Source of the DNA: Bryopsis sp. KO-2023 | Taxonomy: Eukaryota > Chlorophyta > Ulvophyceae > Bryopsidales > Bryopsidaceae | DNA: 64,000 nt | Assembly (NCBI GenBank): GCA_030272585.1 | Contig: BSYQ01000012.1 | Span: forward strand, 2,108,001-2,172,000 | Direction of reading: 5' to 3' | Shown: positions 25,541 to 35,899 of the stretch, piece after piece | Numbering within the stretch: the first letter of the stretch is position 1 | Layout: every line of letters starts with the position of its first letter | The notes under the pieces: model-generated | Databases searched by the model: none | What the model saw: the letters and a program-made list of their open reading frames with translations, nothing else | What the model was told of the DNA's origin: nothing | Program-made: the position numbers and the translations under genes

Positions 25541-25904
25541 ATCGGATTTCGTCGACGCACGTTTGGTTGTTCTTGATGTGACATTGAAGGGAAAGAAAGT
25601 CCCGACCGTTGCACGAAACATTAAGGACGTCAAACATTTTGTTTCAAATAGGATCCAAGTAAATCCTAAAAACCATCTTTCACCGACGAGGGTTCATCCC
25701 AAAGTCGTGAGTCCGACGTCCGGGAGCCTAGTGCACCGGATTAGCGCCCACCTATGCTAGGGGGAGGTGTCGGGCTCACGGCTTGGACGAAACCCAAGTC
25801 GGGCCAATCCTCGAGGGGGATCCACTCGAGCTCTTTTGGGCTCAGGAAACCTTCGGCGCGTTGCCGTCGAGGGGTTGGATGCCTTCTCTGGTGCGGCGGT
25901 TAGT

Positions 25905-25976
25905 TCCGAGAGTTTTCCCTTCGGGGTTCTCTCGTTAAGAAATCCGAGAGTTTTCCCTTCGGGGTTCTCTCGTTAA
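25905..25976 (+). repeat. Two identical 34-nt UUCG hairpins in tandem
   Basis: Identical 34-nt units at 25905-25938 and 25943-25976 (period 38). Each folds as CGAGAG / CTCTCG, an internal TT/TT bulge, then CCC-TTCG-GGG, i.e. a stem closed by a UUCG-type tetraloop. The hairpin stops immediately before the tRNA-like fold. Confidence 0.7.
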
Positions 25977-25982
25977 AAAAAA

Positions 25983-26034
25983 AGGCAATTCGTTGGCGGA
26001 ACGAATTTAGAGGTTCGAATCCTCTAATTGCCTT
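25983..26034 (+). ncRNA. Truncated tRNA-like fold (mini-tRNA or tRNA remnant)
   Basis: A 7-bp acceptor-like stem (GGCAATT at 25984-25990 with AATTGCC at 26026-26032, extendable to 9 bp) is stacked directly on a canonical T arm: AGAGG (26009), loop TTCGAAT, CCTCT (26021). In place of D and anticodon arms there is only an 18-nt stretch with a 4-bp hairpin CGTT-GGCGG-AACG. GGTTCGAATCC is a perfect B box and TGGCGGAACGA resembles an A box. It could be a tRNA gene with an internal deletion, an organellar minimal tRNA, or a tRNA-derived element. Confidence 0.35.
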
Positions 26035-26310
26035 CTTAAAAAGTATCATCTCTTTTAGTTTAGTTTAGTTTATAAACCTTTAATAATTAAATACAAAATT
26101 TAAAGATGATCATCTTTATCATGACAAACATAAACATAATTAAAAATAATAATAATAATTAAGAATAAGTTGGAGAAAGAAAGTTAATAAAAGAAATTAA
26201 ATAACGTTATAAAATTTGATCGTTTTGCATCGATGAATCACCTTATTCATTGAGATGAGTGGATGATCACTGATCCAATAAATCTGCAGTTGATTTCTTT
26301 CCCTGTCCAG

Positions 26311-26469
26311 CGATCTGCAGATGAGCAGTCTCATTCGAAAAGTGTGTATGTGACAGAAGACCAGGAGCTGGATCGCTGGCGCTGTGTGAAATTCTTGGGG
26401 TTGAATGAGATTTCAAGTGAGGCAACAGCTTTCGACGAGGAAGAAGGTGCCCTCTCAAAAAACATGTGA
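26311..26469 (+). CDS. Possible terminal exon of an unresolved plus-strand gene
   Basis: A strong acceptor (TTTCCCTGTCCAG) at 26310 opens a 52-residue acidic frame with a stop at 26467-26469. Composition is codon-like (Glu, Ser and Asp-rich, contains WRCVKFLGLNEISSE). No family is recognised, and no upstream exons were found in the odd patch to the left. It could be chance. Confidence 0.25.
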   Translation, partial: RSADEQSHSKSVYVTEDQELDRWRCVKFLGLNEISSEATAFDEEEGALSKNM

Positions 26470-26540
26470 TTATGAAAAAAATAATGCCTCGTGTCCATTT
26501 TGTTTTGCTTTTTTTTGGAAAACTCCAACCCCAGAGGAAA

Positions 26541-26790
26541 TCAAGAACGAGCAACAATCCTAACCATTTCCTCCTGCAAACGCTCGATGTCCTGCAGTAA
26601 GTCAGTCACCAGCTCGAGCGAAAATTTGGTAGACGCCAGGTCCACCCAAAAGGCAACGGCAAAAGAGGGCGGCATCTGGAGCTGGTTTTCTTGACTCTGT
26701 GAACGTCTGAATGCCATACTGGGTTCTGGGTTGCGACTATTTCGAGCTCGCAGCATTTCTTGGGCGGCCAATTCTTGTCGCAGATAGAGC
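26541..26790 (-). CDS. Coding-like open frame just past the stop of the 811-residue gene
   Basis: Directly after the TAG of the next gene, an acceptor-like TTGGCAG precedes a minus-strand frame that runs to a stop at 26541. It contains an ATG at 26771 (76 residues). The peptide is helical and charged (e.g. SLELVTDLLQDIERLQEEMV). It is in a different frame from the preceding exon, and I found no normal-sized intron joining them. It may be an alternative C-terminus, the result of a frameshift, or a separate small gene. Confidence 0.35.
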
Positions 26791-26803
26791 TGCCAACACC
26801 AAA

Positions 26804-29800
26804 CTACCCCAATTCTATTCCCCCACTGAGCCTCGACGCCATTTTCTTCATCCTATCCACCAGTTGGTCCTTGGTGTTCCCTCCCCACGTCGTCTTCAAT
26901 CCCTCTACAATCAATTCCATCAAACTGTTCAGCTTTTCTTGCAGCGGGCGGGTGGGTGGAACGCACAAATGGCCCGATTCTCTTCCGTATTCGCTCGACA
27001 GGGCTCCCACCCGAGAGTAGTAGTCTTTCAATCGAGATCCTGGAGCGGGGGGGCCGTTCAGCGCGAAAAACGCCTCCAGGTCATCTTCTGTTGGCGGCGA
27101 TATCAATTCGGCGACACGGGCTATTGCCTGGATGATATAAAACAATTCTTGGCGTCGTGTTCGTGTAGAGTGCTTGTTAGTACTTAAGGAGTCGTGAGGC
27201 TTAACCCAGCATACCTCGATGAAATCGAAAAACATCAGTGACACCGCCCTCTGCCTCTTTTTGAGCTCGTCCACAACGGTCATTTGACTCCACGCGAAGA
27301 TAAGCTTCGCTTCGCGTTTTTCCATTCCTATAGCAATAAATAAACCAGCTCAGAAATTTTGAGACAGACTGCGGCGGTCAGGTGGGTTTGCAAGGTTTTC
27401 CGCAGAGTTTTTCAAGTGCATCGAGAACGCACCGGTATGAGCGCCAATCAAATTGATCGACTCCAACAACGTTACCCAGTGCTCGATCCAAAAGTACTTC
27501 GTTTTGTCTTTTGCCTTGTACAGCTTGAACATCGCGTTCAGCACATCCCAGTGCGATTTTATGCTGGCTTCCATTTCTTGAGTGTAGAAGCGAGTCTTTC
27601 GAAAATCGTTCGGGTTGATGCAGGCTTCCGGCGGCAAATTTGGTAAAAGCTTATCTTCTAGCATTCTTTGAACGGAATCGGAGGAGTCGTCCAGAATTTT
27701 TGTTGTGATGTATTTCCCGAAGGAGGCTCTGATGATAATCTCCAAGAACTCGAACCTGAGGCAAAACCCAAGCAGTTATTGTGACGTTTTCAAAACTCTA
27801 TTTCAAAACTCTATCACTCAATCCAGACTTGGTAACCAGCATGACTCCTTTGTTGAATGGGTTCTTCCATAAGTACATATTTATTGAACAACCAATCCAA
27901 TCCGATTAAAAAAACGCGTCCAATACCTTCTAAGAATCGAATCATTCGCGAATGAGATGAAGGCTCAAACAATAGAGAGCGAGGGGGAGACAACCAAACA
28001 GGGAAAACGGGGGTGCATTGGTTTCTAAATGGATTGATCGACGTTTTTGGCTTCTTGTTCACCCGAACAGATAATTCGGATAAGGTAAATTTGGCCAAAG
28101 AGGTACCTGACAAGCGCATCATCGTCGTTGGCTTCGGCGTCATGCGTTCCAGACTCTTCCTCGAAGTTCGTTGAAACGAACATGGTGTCCAAATCGGACG
28201 ATTTCGAACCCAAAGACTTTGGGTCCAGGATGTCGCAATCCTGAGTGAAGATCGTCCACTGGTTGAGGGACAGCTGCAGGATGTTTGACGACTCTGGAAA
28301 AAAGAACACACACACGCCGCGTTTCTTCATGGCATCCCAATACGAGCTTCTTAACGTCATATCTCAATTAAAGCGCCGCCATACAATTAAGGGAAAAGAG
28401 ACAGCCGTCTTATGTAGTGTTTCTGAAGCCTCATATTCTCGGAGGACGGTGGCTTTTGGAAACCCAGTCGAGGACTGGTCAGTTCTCCACTCACGCGAGT
28501 GCCCGCTCATCATGCTGTAGTAGATGAACGCCATACGAAGAATATCCCGCTTCGCATGCAACTCATCCCTGATCTCGTCCAGCTCCTCTTCCAAGCCTTG
28601 GCCTTCTTTTCGGACGCCAGCATCTTCACGTCCGACCAGTCGACGGAATCTGGATTTGGTCACGATACGTTCCCAATCCAGGTTGAACTGTTTGTTGAGG
28701 GCTTTTTCTGTGTCCATCAATCCCCTGGAGTCGTTTTCTTTCTTCCTTTGAGAAAATAAGGAAGTTTCGCATTGCCAGATTCGTGATTTCCGTCTTCTCC
28801 CGACGACCTCTAATCTTCTTGGTACCTGGACATCAGCACTTGAACAGAAGTTTGAGATGGTAATTGGGGAAGCACATAAGAGTTCTGGAGGGGGTGTAAT
28901 CTGAGCAGTTTTTTTCCACTCCCTAAAAGTGTGCACGTCTTTGTGGAGATACGGTCGCGAACTTTGCGGTTGGTTTCCGAGAGGCCGGCATTTTTATATG
29001 TATATGTGGAGTTTCGTATCCCTAAGGTTCCCTGAAACCCACAGTAAAGTTTCACCTCGTGGTTTGCTTTGGGTAAGTTGAAAAAGGGTCGCTCCTGCCT
29101 CAGGTCTTTGATACAGTCGATGAGATGGGTCGATGCCTTTTCATCGTTTGGCTCCATGGAAAACGTTCTCAGTTTTGATCTCGCCTTCTCCGCCGCCGCG
29201 CGATACTCCTCCTCCGCCTGGGCCGCCGCATCTTTCTCAAATGCGACTGGATTCACCTCAACCAGCCTCTGCAAAGAAACACGCAGACAGTTTTTAAACG
29301 ATGTCTGTGGGCTCATCGCTATATGTCCCCACAAACTAAGAAAGATCGATTGTTTCTGGTACAAATGAAGGATACTATTTTTGAAAAGCGCGAGATGCTC
29401 GAAGGGAATGCGGCTCCTGCGAGCCAGAGATGTCCACTAAGTCTCTTCCAGCTGCTTACCTTGATGACCTTGTCAGACAGCGCTTTCCTGAACGATTTTG
29501 GCCCGTATGATCCGGTATAGACCTTTTCCTCGTCATCGAGCAGCATTCCCTGCACCCTCCTATCCAAACCGTGGAACCGTTCTTCGTTGATGAACCTGCT
29601 CAGTCCAGTTGGCTCAAGAAACATCCCGACATCCCACGAAATCGAACGAGATGGTGGAGCAACCACTAGATCAATCTCGCTCTGGGCCACCAGCGGACAA
29701 ATACTTCTTTGGCGCTCCAACGCCCCCTGGATATCACAACTAGTTTCTTAATGACTTTACAGCAGGCTAAATACCTCTGGGTTGTACTACTATTCGCGAA

Positions 29801-30711
29801 AGAGAACGGGTTCCCACCTTCAGGCTTACATTCCTAAGGAATTTTTTTCTTGTTGTATCTATTTCAGCATCATGGAGGGTGATGGCTCTCTTTTGCTGTG
29901 GATGGGATTTTGTGGTTGTAAACGGTTTACCATCTCATAAGAAATGGAAAAACCTGTTCATCAATTCAATGACTTGTTGTAATTATAGAGTGGTTGATTG
30001 AGAGGTTCTCACCTTTGTGAGAGAAATCTCGTCCATTCCCTTAATTATGGAAACGTAAGACAAAGCCTTGTTCGTGATTTTCTCGCCTCCAAATTTTTTC
30101 CAAAGAAGGTTGATTCTTCTCTCGCTGGCCTCCGCGGCCCCTTGCGTCGATGCTTGAAGATCCACGTTCTCGGTGTTCGAATGCCCGCTGAACGCCACCG
30201 CAGACCTTGGAGTGGATACTTTTGAACCTTCCAGCGACTCGTTTCCATTCGCGATATCCTTCAAGGGGGGAAATAGAATCGCCCTTCCGAAATCAGCTGG
30301 TGCAGACTTGTGCTTTGTCAAGTTCAAAGTCTCTTTGGGTGATGTTCGATACGCTTTGGTGGTCCGTCCAGTCACCAACCCAGAATCCTGCCCCGTTATT
30401 TCTGTTGCAAGTTTCGACCGAACTTTTGGCGTGGAACCGACGTCGCTTCTATAAGAAAGAGGTGCGGCCTCCCCACGTGAGTACACTCTTTCTTGATTCC
30501 GAATATCCTCCGTTTGCGAGCCACACAAGCTCGACCCCGAGTAAACGGTCATTTCTGAAGTACCCCTGGACCTGGGGCTGATGCTGGCGGGCGTGGAGGA
30601 GGCGTATCGTGGAAGCGATGGCATGTCTTTCACATTTGGCATGAAAGCGAATATGCCCAAGTCTTCGATACCCCCTTTTTTGGACCGCTTTCGGCGGTAT
30701 ACAGCAGACAT
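26804..30711 (-). CDS. 811-residue conserved-looking protein of unknown function
   Basis: Nine exons on the minus strand: 30711-30013, 29726-29460, 29268-29056, 28884-28826, 28745-28495, 28293-28107, 27755-27433, 27327-27215, 27127-26804; 2,436 nt, all in phase. Residues 1-230 are Ser/Thr/Lys-rich and probably disordered, starting with a basic cluster (RRKRSKKGG). The middle holds charged helical stretches (AEEEYRAAAEKARSKLR; EEELDEIRDELHAKRDI). The C-terminal ~250 residues look globular, with KTKYFWIEHWVTLLESINLI, REAKLIFAWSQMTVVDELKK and SLMFFDFIEAIARVAEL. From memory similar C-terminal blocks recur in large uncharacterised proteins of flagellated protists and algae, but I cannot attach a name or function. 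Soluble; no signal peptide or TM segment seen. Confidence 0.75.
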
Positions 30712-31413
30712 CGAGACTTAGCTGTGATGTAAAGTTATCCTTCGTCTATAAATCTTTGTTCACGGTACGGCCTCTGAGGGGAGGGCCTGGGAGAGCTGGG
30801 GAGCAGACTCAGGTGCGTTTTCCCTGGAAACTGCACATCAAACCATTCTTGCTGCCATGTTGGCCCAGTTTTTGGATGCATTTTTGATGTGAAACGCGCG
30901 CAATCCCAACGCAGGCGCCACCAGTAAGCCAATAGTTACAAAAGAGGGAAAGGAGCCACACACAGAGAGATTTTTGGAGAGGCTGTGAACATCTGTTGTT
31001 GGATATCTCATGTTTTTTTTCGCTGCTCACTTCAACCGGACTCACTGACCATAATTTATTCCGACAGAAGCGCGTGCACCTTGATTTCAACCACAGCGCC
31101 CCTCTGAGTGAAAAGTCCCGAACGGGGCCCTTGCCCCTTGCGTTCCGTCGCCTGCTTCGTTAATTTCGATACGCAAAGCGACTCGGAGCAGATGTTGGAT
31201 CAAATGACGTCTTCGTCAGCAAACAAGCCGCCGCCACACATATCGCAGCACTGTCCACACAAAATTACAAAATCGAGCTCCCACGAACCGTTGCAGGGTG
31301 GCTATTTTCCCGGGCCGCCCGCCCAGCACATAACCCACCCTTCGACATTTCCAATTTCTGACCCCTACTTGACATTCCCCGAAACAAAAACAAAACTGAA
31401 CGCGCGCGTCTGC
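30712..31413. other. Intergenic region, no gene seen
   Basis: About 700 bp between the start of the 811-residue gene and the 3' end of the hydroquinone reductase gene, both minus strand, so it should contain the promoter of the former. An overlapping plus-strand frame at 31108-31671 is not supported. No motif recognised. Confidence 0.5.
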
Positions 31414-34259
31414 TCAGGCTTCCACGACCGACGCCTTCATGTGAAAAACGTCGCTCACTCCACTAGGTCCTCTGTTCGCAGGCTCATCCAGTCGCAAATC
31501 CGACAAAGTGGGCCCCGATGGAACGATTCCACCAGGATTCAAGGGAAAAAGCTCCGAATAGCTCCTTCTCGCGTCGTCCGCGTCGAAAGTATCTCCAATC
31601 TGGAGCGATTGCCCCGGCATTTCCAGCTGGTAAACGTCCCGCAGCCAGCCCTGGAGATTCGGATAGTCTGAAATTCGCCGTTTGGAGCATTTGAATATGG
31701 TGGCGTAGGCGACGTCGAAACGGATTATGGTGGGGTAAAGCCGAAGATCAGTCTCGGTGAACCTGGGGGAAAGGAAAAAAGCCATCCATCAGCACCAGGC
31801 ACCACGCGACTCAGCTGGTTTTTTTTCCCAGCGGCAAGTCAATAGCATGACAAAACTAAACAAAACTCTGAAACCTCATCGAGCAGTCTTGGAAACAAAT
31901 GTAATGAAATCAATACATCACTCTCTTTTTCTCCTTTTTTTGCGGCCTTGATTTCCTCTTTTTCATTTCTACAGTCTGTCAACGGAGCTGAGGTATTCAA
32001 ATTTTTTTTTGGACAAATCGATGTTTGTGATTTACCAAGAAAGATTCAAAAGGGATCTTGAGAAATCGGTGCTTACTTGTCGCCCAAGATGAATCTTGTT
32101 TCTCCCAGCCGGGCTTCAAGTTCATCGAGGGTCGAGTAAAGCTGGTTTTGTGCCAAATCGTATGCAGACTGTGTGGTGGCAAATCCCGATCGATACACCC
32201 CATTGTTCACATTGTCGTATATCTACATAGGCAGTTCATCCTATCAATCAAGGGGCTCAGCAATGAAACGAATCAATGGATGCATGAATGAAATGCTGGG
32301 AAAAATAACACAGTGAAAAGCCCTCAGGCAGCCGATCTTCTATGCAACCTGGTGAGGGCCCGACCGTTTTGGAATCTAGGAGTTTGCGAAAAAAAATTCA
32401 AATCTATGGCAAAACAGGTCAATGTACGATTTTAAATCCATCTTTTTTCTTCTCACACTCAATTCTCCCCCCCCAGAAAAAAAAAGAGAAAAACAAAATG
32501 CTTGGAAGATGTAAGGCAACGCACCTTCTCATTCATTGCTTCGATTTCGTCCGCCAAATGACTGGGGTACAAATCCACAGCGTTCGATCCTGGCATGTCT
32601 GACAGACAGAGATTTCGTGTGATGATGCTGCTTTCATTGCACACCGCGGATTTGTTAACAGTGTCCACCAGCAAAGGAGCTGTGCACCTTCCAGTGTATC
32701 CAGGACTGCATACATCATACACCTCCCTGACAGCAAAAAAATCAAACTCATAAATAAAGAAACGAAGATGCAATTAGACCCCACATCACTTGTTTGCTTA
32801 GTGGATCGGCTGCATTGGGCTTCCGCCCTCGATGTAATGCATTTCGAGGGAGGGGGGGGAGGGAACATGAAATGAGATGAGAATAGATCATATGCGTATG
32901 GGTAGAGAGTTAGATATATGGACATTGGGATGATACGGTGGTTTATTTCTGAGTCACCCTGTAACACATTTCCGTGAACGGGCAGCACTTCGCCTGTTGG
33001 CTGTACATAAAATGACGTAAATTGAAATTAACCCCGCCCCCCCACAAATTATGCATGTACAATGGAGTGATGAAGCATTACTCATCATTCTTCCAAGGAG
33101 AAAAGACTGTTTAGTACCTTCACGGGAAAAACGCACTGAAAAACACATGGGAAAAACGTACCTCAAATCACGACAGTTGAAGTTTGGATCAGGGGTGTCG
33201 AACACCCATCCACCCCTTGAAGCTCTTTCTGGATCGTCCATCACATAGGAGTGGGAAATGGAGCCCTCCAAGCCACGGATCGCAATTGCAAGCAGCACTC
33301 TGTGGCACCAAGGACAAGCATTCCCAACGTATGCATGATATCGCCCTGGAACAACCTAACCACACAGCAAATATTTGTTTAATTTCTTTTCAAATATTGA
33401 CCAGGGAAACGGCATTCGTCTTATTTATAGTTAAACATTAATACATATTAATATATATTTATCATATATTCATTCATATTTGAGATAGATCAGGAGTGAG
33501 GAGTGAAAGTGTGTGTGTGTGTGTGTCCATGGCTGGAGATGTTTTTGTATTGCTGGCTTAGTGATATGGGGATTGGTTTGGAATAGGTCGACAATGTATT
33601 GTTGGGTTAAGGTTGAGGGGCTATACCGGGAAAGCAGGATCTCCGATTTTCCCTCCGAAAGCATATTTTGCCCTCAGAAATGCCCCATCTTTTGATTGAG
33701 GGGCGAGCTCCTGCATCATGACCTGCCAAGCCAGTTTCCATCCTGACTTCACCCCTGGGAAAATACAAAAGCACTTTCAAGGCAGAAAAAAAATGGCATC
33801 AGAAAAGAAAAGTGCACTGAAGATAGTCGAAAAAACTTGACGATCGCTGATCCAGTCCCCGAACCGCACCATTCCACTGACAACAAAAACTTGCAAACCC
33901 CCCCCACTAAAACAGAGAAAGAAGCAATATTAACAAAAAAGAAACCCTCCTGGCCTTGCTGTCGGATCTTAGCATTTCCCAAAACTCCACCACAATGTCA
34001 CAATGGGCAGGCTGTCATGTTCATGTTCGCTCACCAGAGACTATTGGCCCCTGAGGAACCAGCTTCCCGGACCACTCCAAAAAATTGATGCCCCTGGAGC
34101 TCTTCTCAGGATCCCCGTTGCATGAAACGATGTGCCTCTTGGACACAGATCGCTGATAGGATGGAGCCTGAAAGCAAACTGCAAGGATTTAAGAAAAAAC
34201 TAGCAGAGGCAGATCAGTAGCAAAATCGACCAAGATTCACCAGCTCTGTGACAGTCCAT
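31414..34259 (-). CDS. Glutathionyl-hydroquinone reductase (Xi-class GST, ECM4/YqjG family)
   Basis: Reduces glutathionyl-hydroquinones back to hydroquinones with glutathione. Seven exons on the minus strand: 34259-34241, 34178-34035, 33754-33627, 33355-33162, 32726-32525, 32222-32077, 31762-31414; 1,182 nt, 393 residues, all phases consistent. Landmarks: GRYHAYVGNACPWCHRVLLA with the catalytic Cys, the YDVCSPGYTGRCTAPLLVD strand and NESS, DLYPSHLADEIEAMN, IYDNVNNGVYRSGFATTQSA, then the C-terminal RLYPTIIRFDVAY and KRRISDYPNL and GIVPSGP. The active site reads CPWC, a variant of the CPWA/CPWS-type motifs usual in the family. The tiny first exon (ATG plus 16 nt) is chosen because it joins in frame; an alternative start is possible. 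No obvious targeting peptide. Confidence 0.92.
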
Positions 34260-35899
34260 TGCTTAGATGTGCAAAATTCCATCAATCGAGTGTTGTAGCT
34301 GTATAAACCTGGTGCCGGGGGGTGGTGTGGAAATATTTTGAGGTCGTTTTGCTCCTCTAAATGTGTGGTGGGCAATCAGACTTCTGTTGGGAGTGCCAAA
34401 AAAAATATCAGAGGGAAAATGTGGATTTGTGAACAGCGAAAGTTGCGCGTGTAACCTTGCAGCGATTAACAAAAGCTCCCGAGCATAGTCCTCCGCCACG
34501 AACCCCGAATTTCACACCAGATCCCAAACGCATGTTCATCTGATGTTTGTCAGTGTCGAAGCGCAGGATTCGGTGGGCAAGCATTAACGGTGCTACTGTA
34601 CGATAGGGTCACCCAGGCCGTACAATTCTTCAATGTACCATGCCGCATGGCGAGATTCGTAAATGACGCCGCCAATTGAAATGCAGCCCAATCCTGCGGA
34701 TGGTGTAAACAAATTGGTCTGAACACCTCCAGTTCTGTATGTCTGCTGGCAGTCCTCAACCTGAACTGTGGTGGTATCAAAAAGGTACATTGAAAGGGCA
34801 GTGTGGACGAGCAGAATGGGAAACGATGCCGAACATTAGGCTGCATGCAGTCAGTTCGAATTCGGAGAGACAATCAATTGACTGAAACTTGCACGCCCGG
34901 ACTAACTGTGTGTTATTTGTTGATAAGTTCCCAGTCCAGTGACAACAAAAGCTTGACAAAAGTTTTCTGCACATTTCCAACATGCATCTGGAGAGCTCAG
35001 AAGTTCAGTGACTCAAATTACCAGCAGTGTGAGAAGTCAAGATAGATAAGAATAAATAAGAATTTTGCGAAATTCTTTTACAGACAAAAAACTTGGGATT
35101 GACATTGATCAATAATTCCACCACTCAAAAATATAACGAACTCCCCATTTCTGTGCAAACTCCATAGAGTCTCTAGCTAGAGACGACAACATGGCCATCC
35201 AAGCACGTTGGTTGGGAAGCAAAAACACGCACACCGAGTCACAGTGCCACCTCAGGGGCGGCACCCCTTTGCAAATAATCGCTTACAAAATTGTGGATAG
35301 CTGCCCAGATTCCAGAAATCAAGGCAGCGCCCCCGGGGGAAAATAAAAACTAACACATCTCTGAATGCCTGCCCGGCATCGCAACTTGTTACATTCAAGA
35401 CAAAAATAACTCCCATTGAGACTTGCCACCCCTAGTTGGAACACATTCAACCCATGCAAGCATGACAAAAGTACGATTAACTGTGTGGGCAATGGCACCG
35501 AACAAAAACCCTACTGGAACGAATTTCCACATGTGCTGACTTCTTCTTTTTGGCTTTTTCTTTGCACTTGCACATAAAACTCTTCTCTACACCCTTGTTC
35601 TTCGATCTCTTTATCTATCTCTTTTTTCGATATATATATTCCCATTACTAAGTGATTCAGGAAAATGGCAGCAGTTGCCTCTGTGAACCATTGGTTCCCC
35701 ACAAAACAAGAAAAAAAATTTGTTGACCCACGACAAAAAAAAAGAGAAAAAATGAAAAAGTAAACACCGATTAGTATCTTTTTTGTTTTTCTTTCTCTCG
35801 CAAAAGAATGTGAACCCAATAATCAATTGGAGTTAACAAATGAAAACAAGGCAAAAAAAGAGAGACGCTTCATGCAACACATGACGCCCAAACTGTGTT
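34260..35899. other. Region with no resolved gene
   Basis: About 1.6 kb between the hydroquinone reductase start and the end of the giant wall-like gene. A possible terminal exon (34593-34760) is listed separately. Otherwise short overlapping frames and few homopolymers; no family seen. Confidence 0.45.
34593..34760 (-). CDS. Possible terminal exon of an unresolved minus-strand gene
   Basis: A good acceptor (CCACAGTTCAG) at 34761 opens a 55-residue frame ending at a stop at 34593. The peptide looks like folded protein (GLGCISIGGVIYESRHAAWY, then IEELYGLG). The frame also runs upstream to an ATG at 34790. No family recognised and no further exons identified between here and 35.9 kb. Confidence 0.28.
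   Translation of the reverse strand, partial: VEDCQQTYRTGGVQTNLFTPSAGLGCISIGGVIYESRHAAWYIEELYGLGDPIVQ

Larger units (their letters stand above)
25541..26250. other. Compositionally odd patch, possible organelle-derived or RNA-gene region
   Basis: From 25.55 to 25.98 kb the DNA is rich in short inverted repeats and lacks the poly-T/poly-C texture of its surroundings. It leads into two identical hairpins (25905-25976) and a truncated tRNA-like fold (25983-26034), and then abruptly becomes very AT-rich (26041-26225). This order resembles an inserted organelle fragment or a cluster of structured RNAs. Neither can be decided by eye. Confidence 0.35.

Noticed and set aside
25983..26034. Bacterial-type tmRNA tRNA domain
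   Set aside because: Both acceptor strands and the T arm lie within 52 nt, with no room for a tag-coding region, and the genome context is nuclear and eukaryotic.
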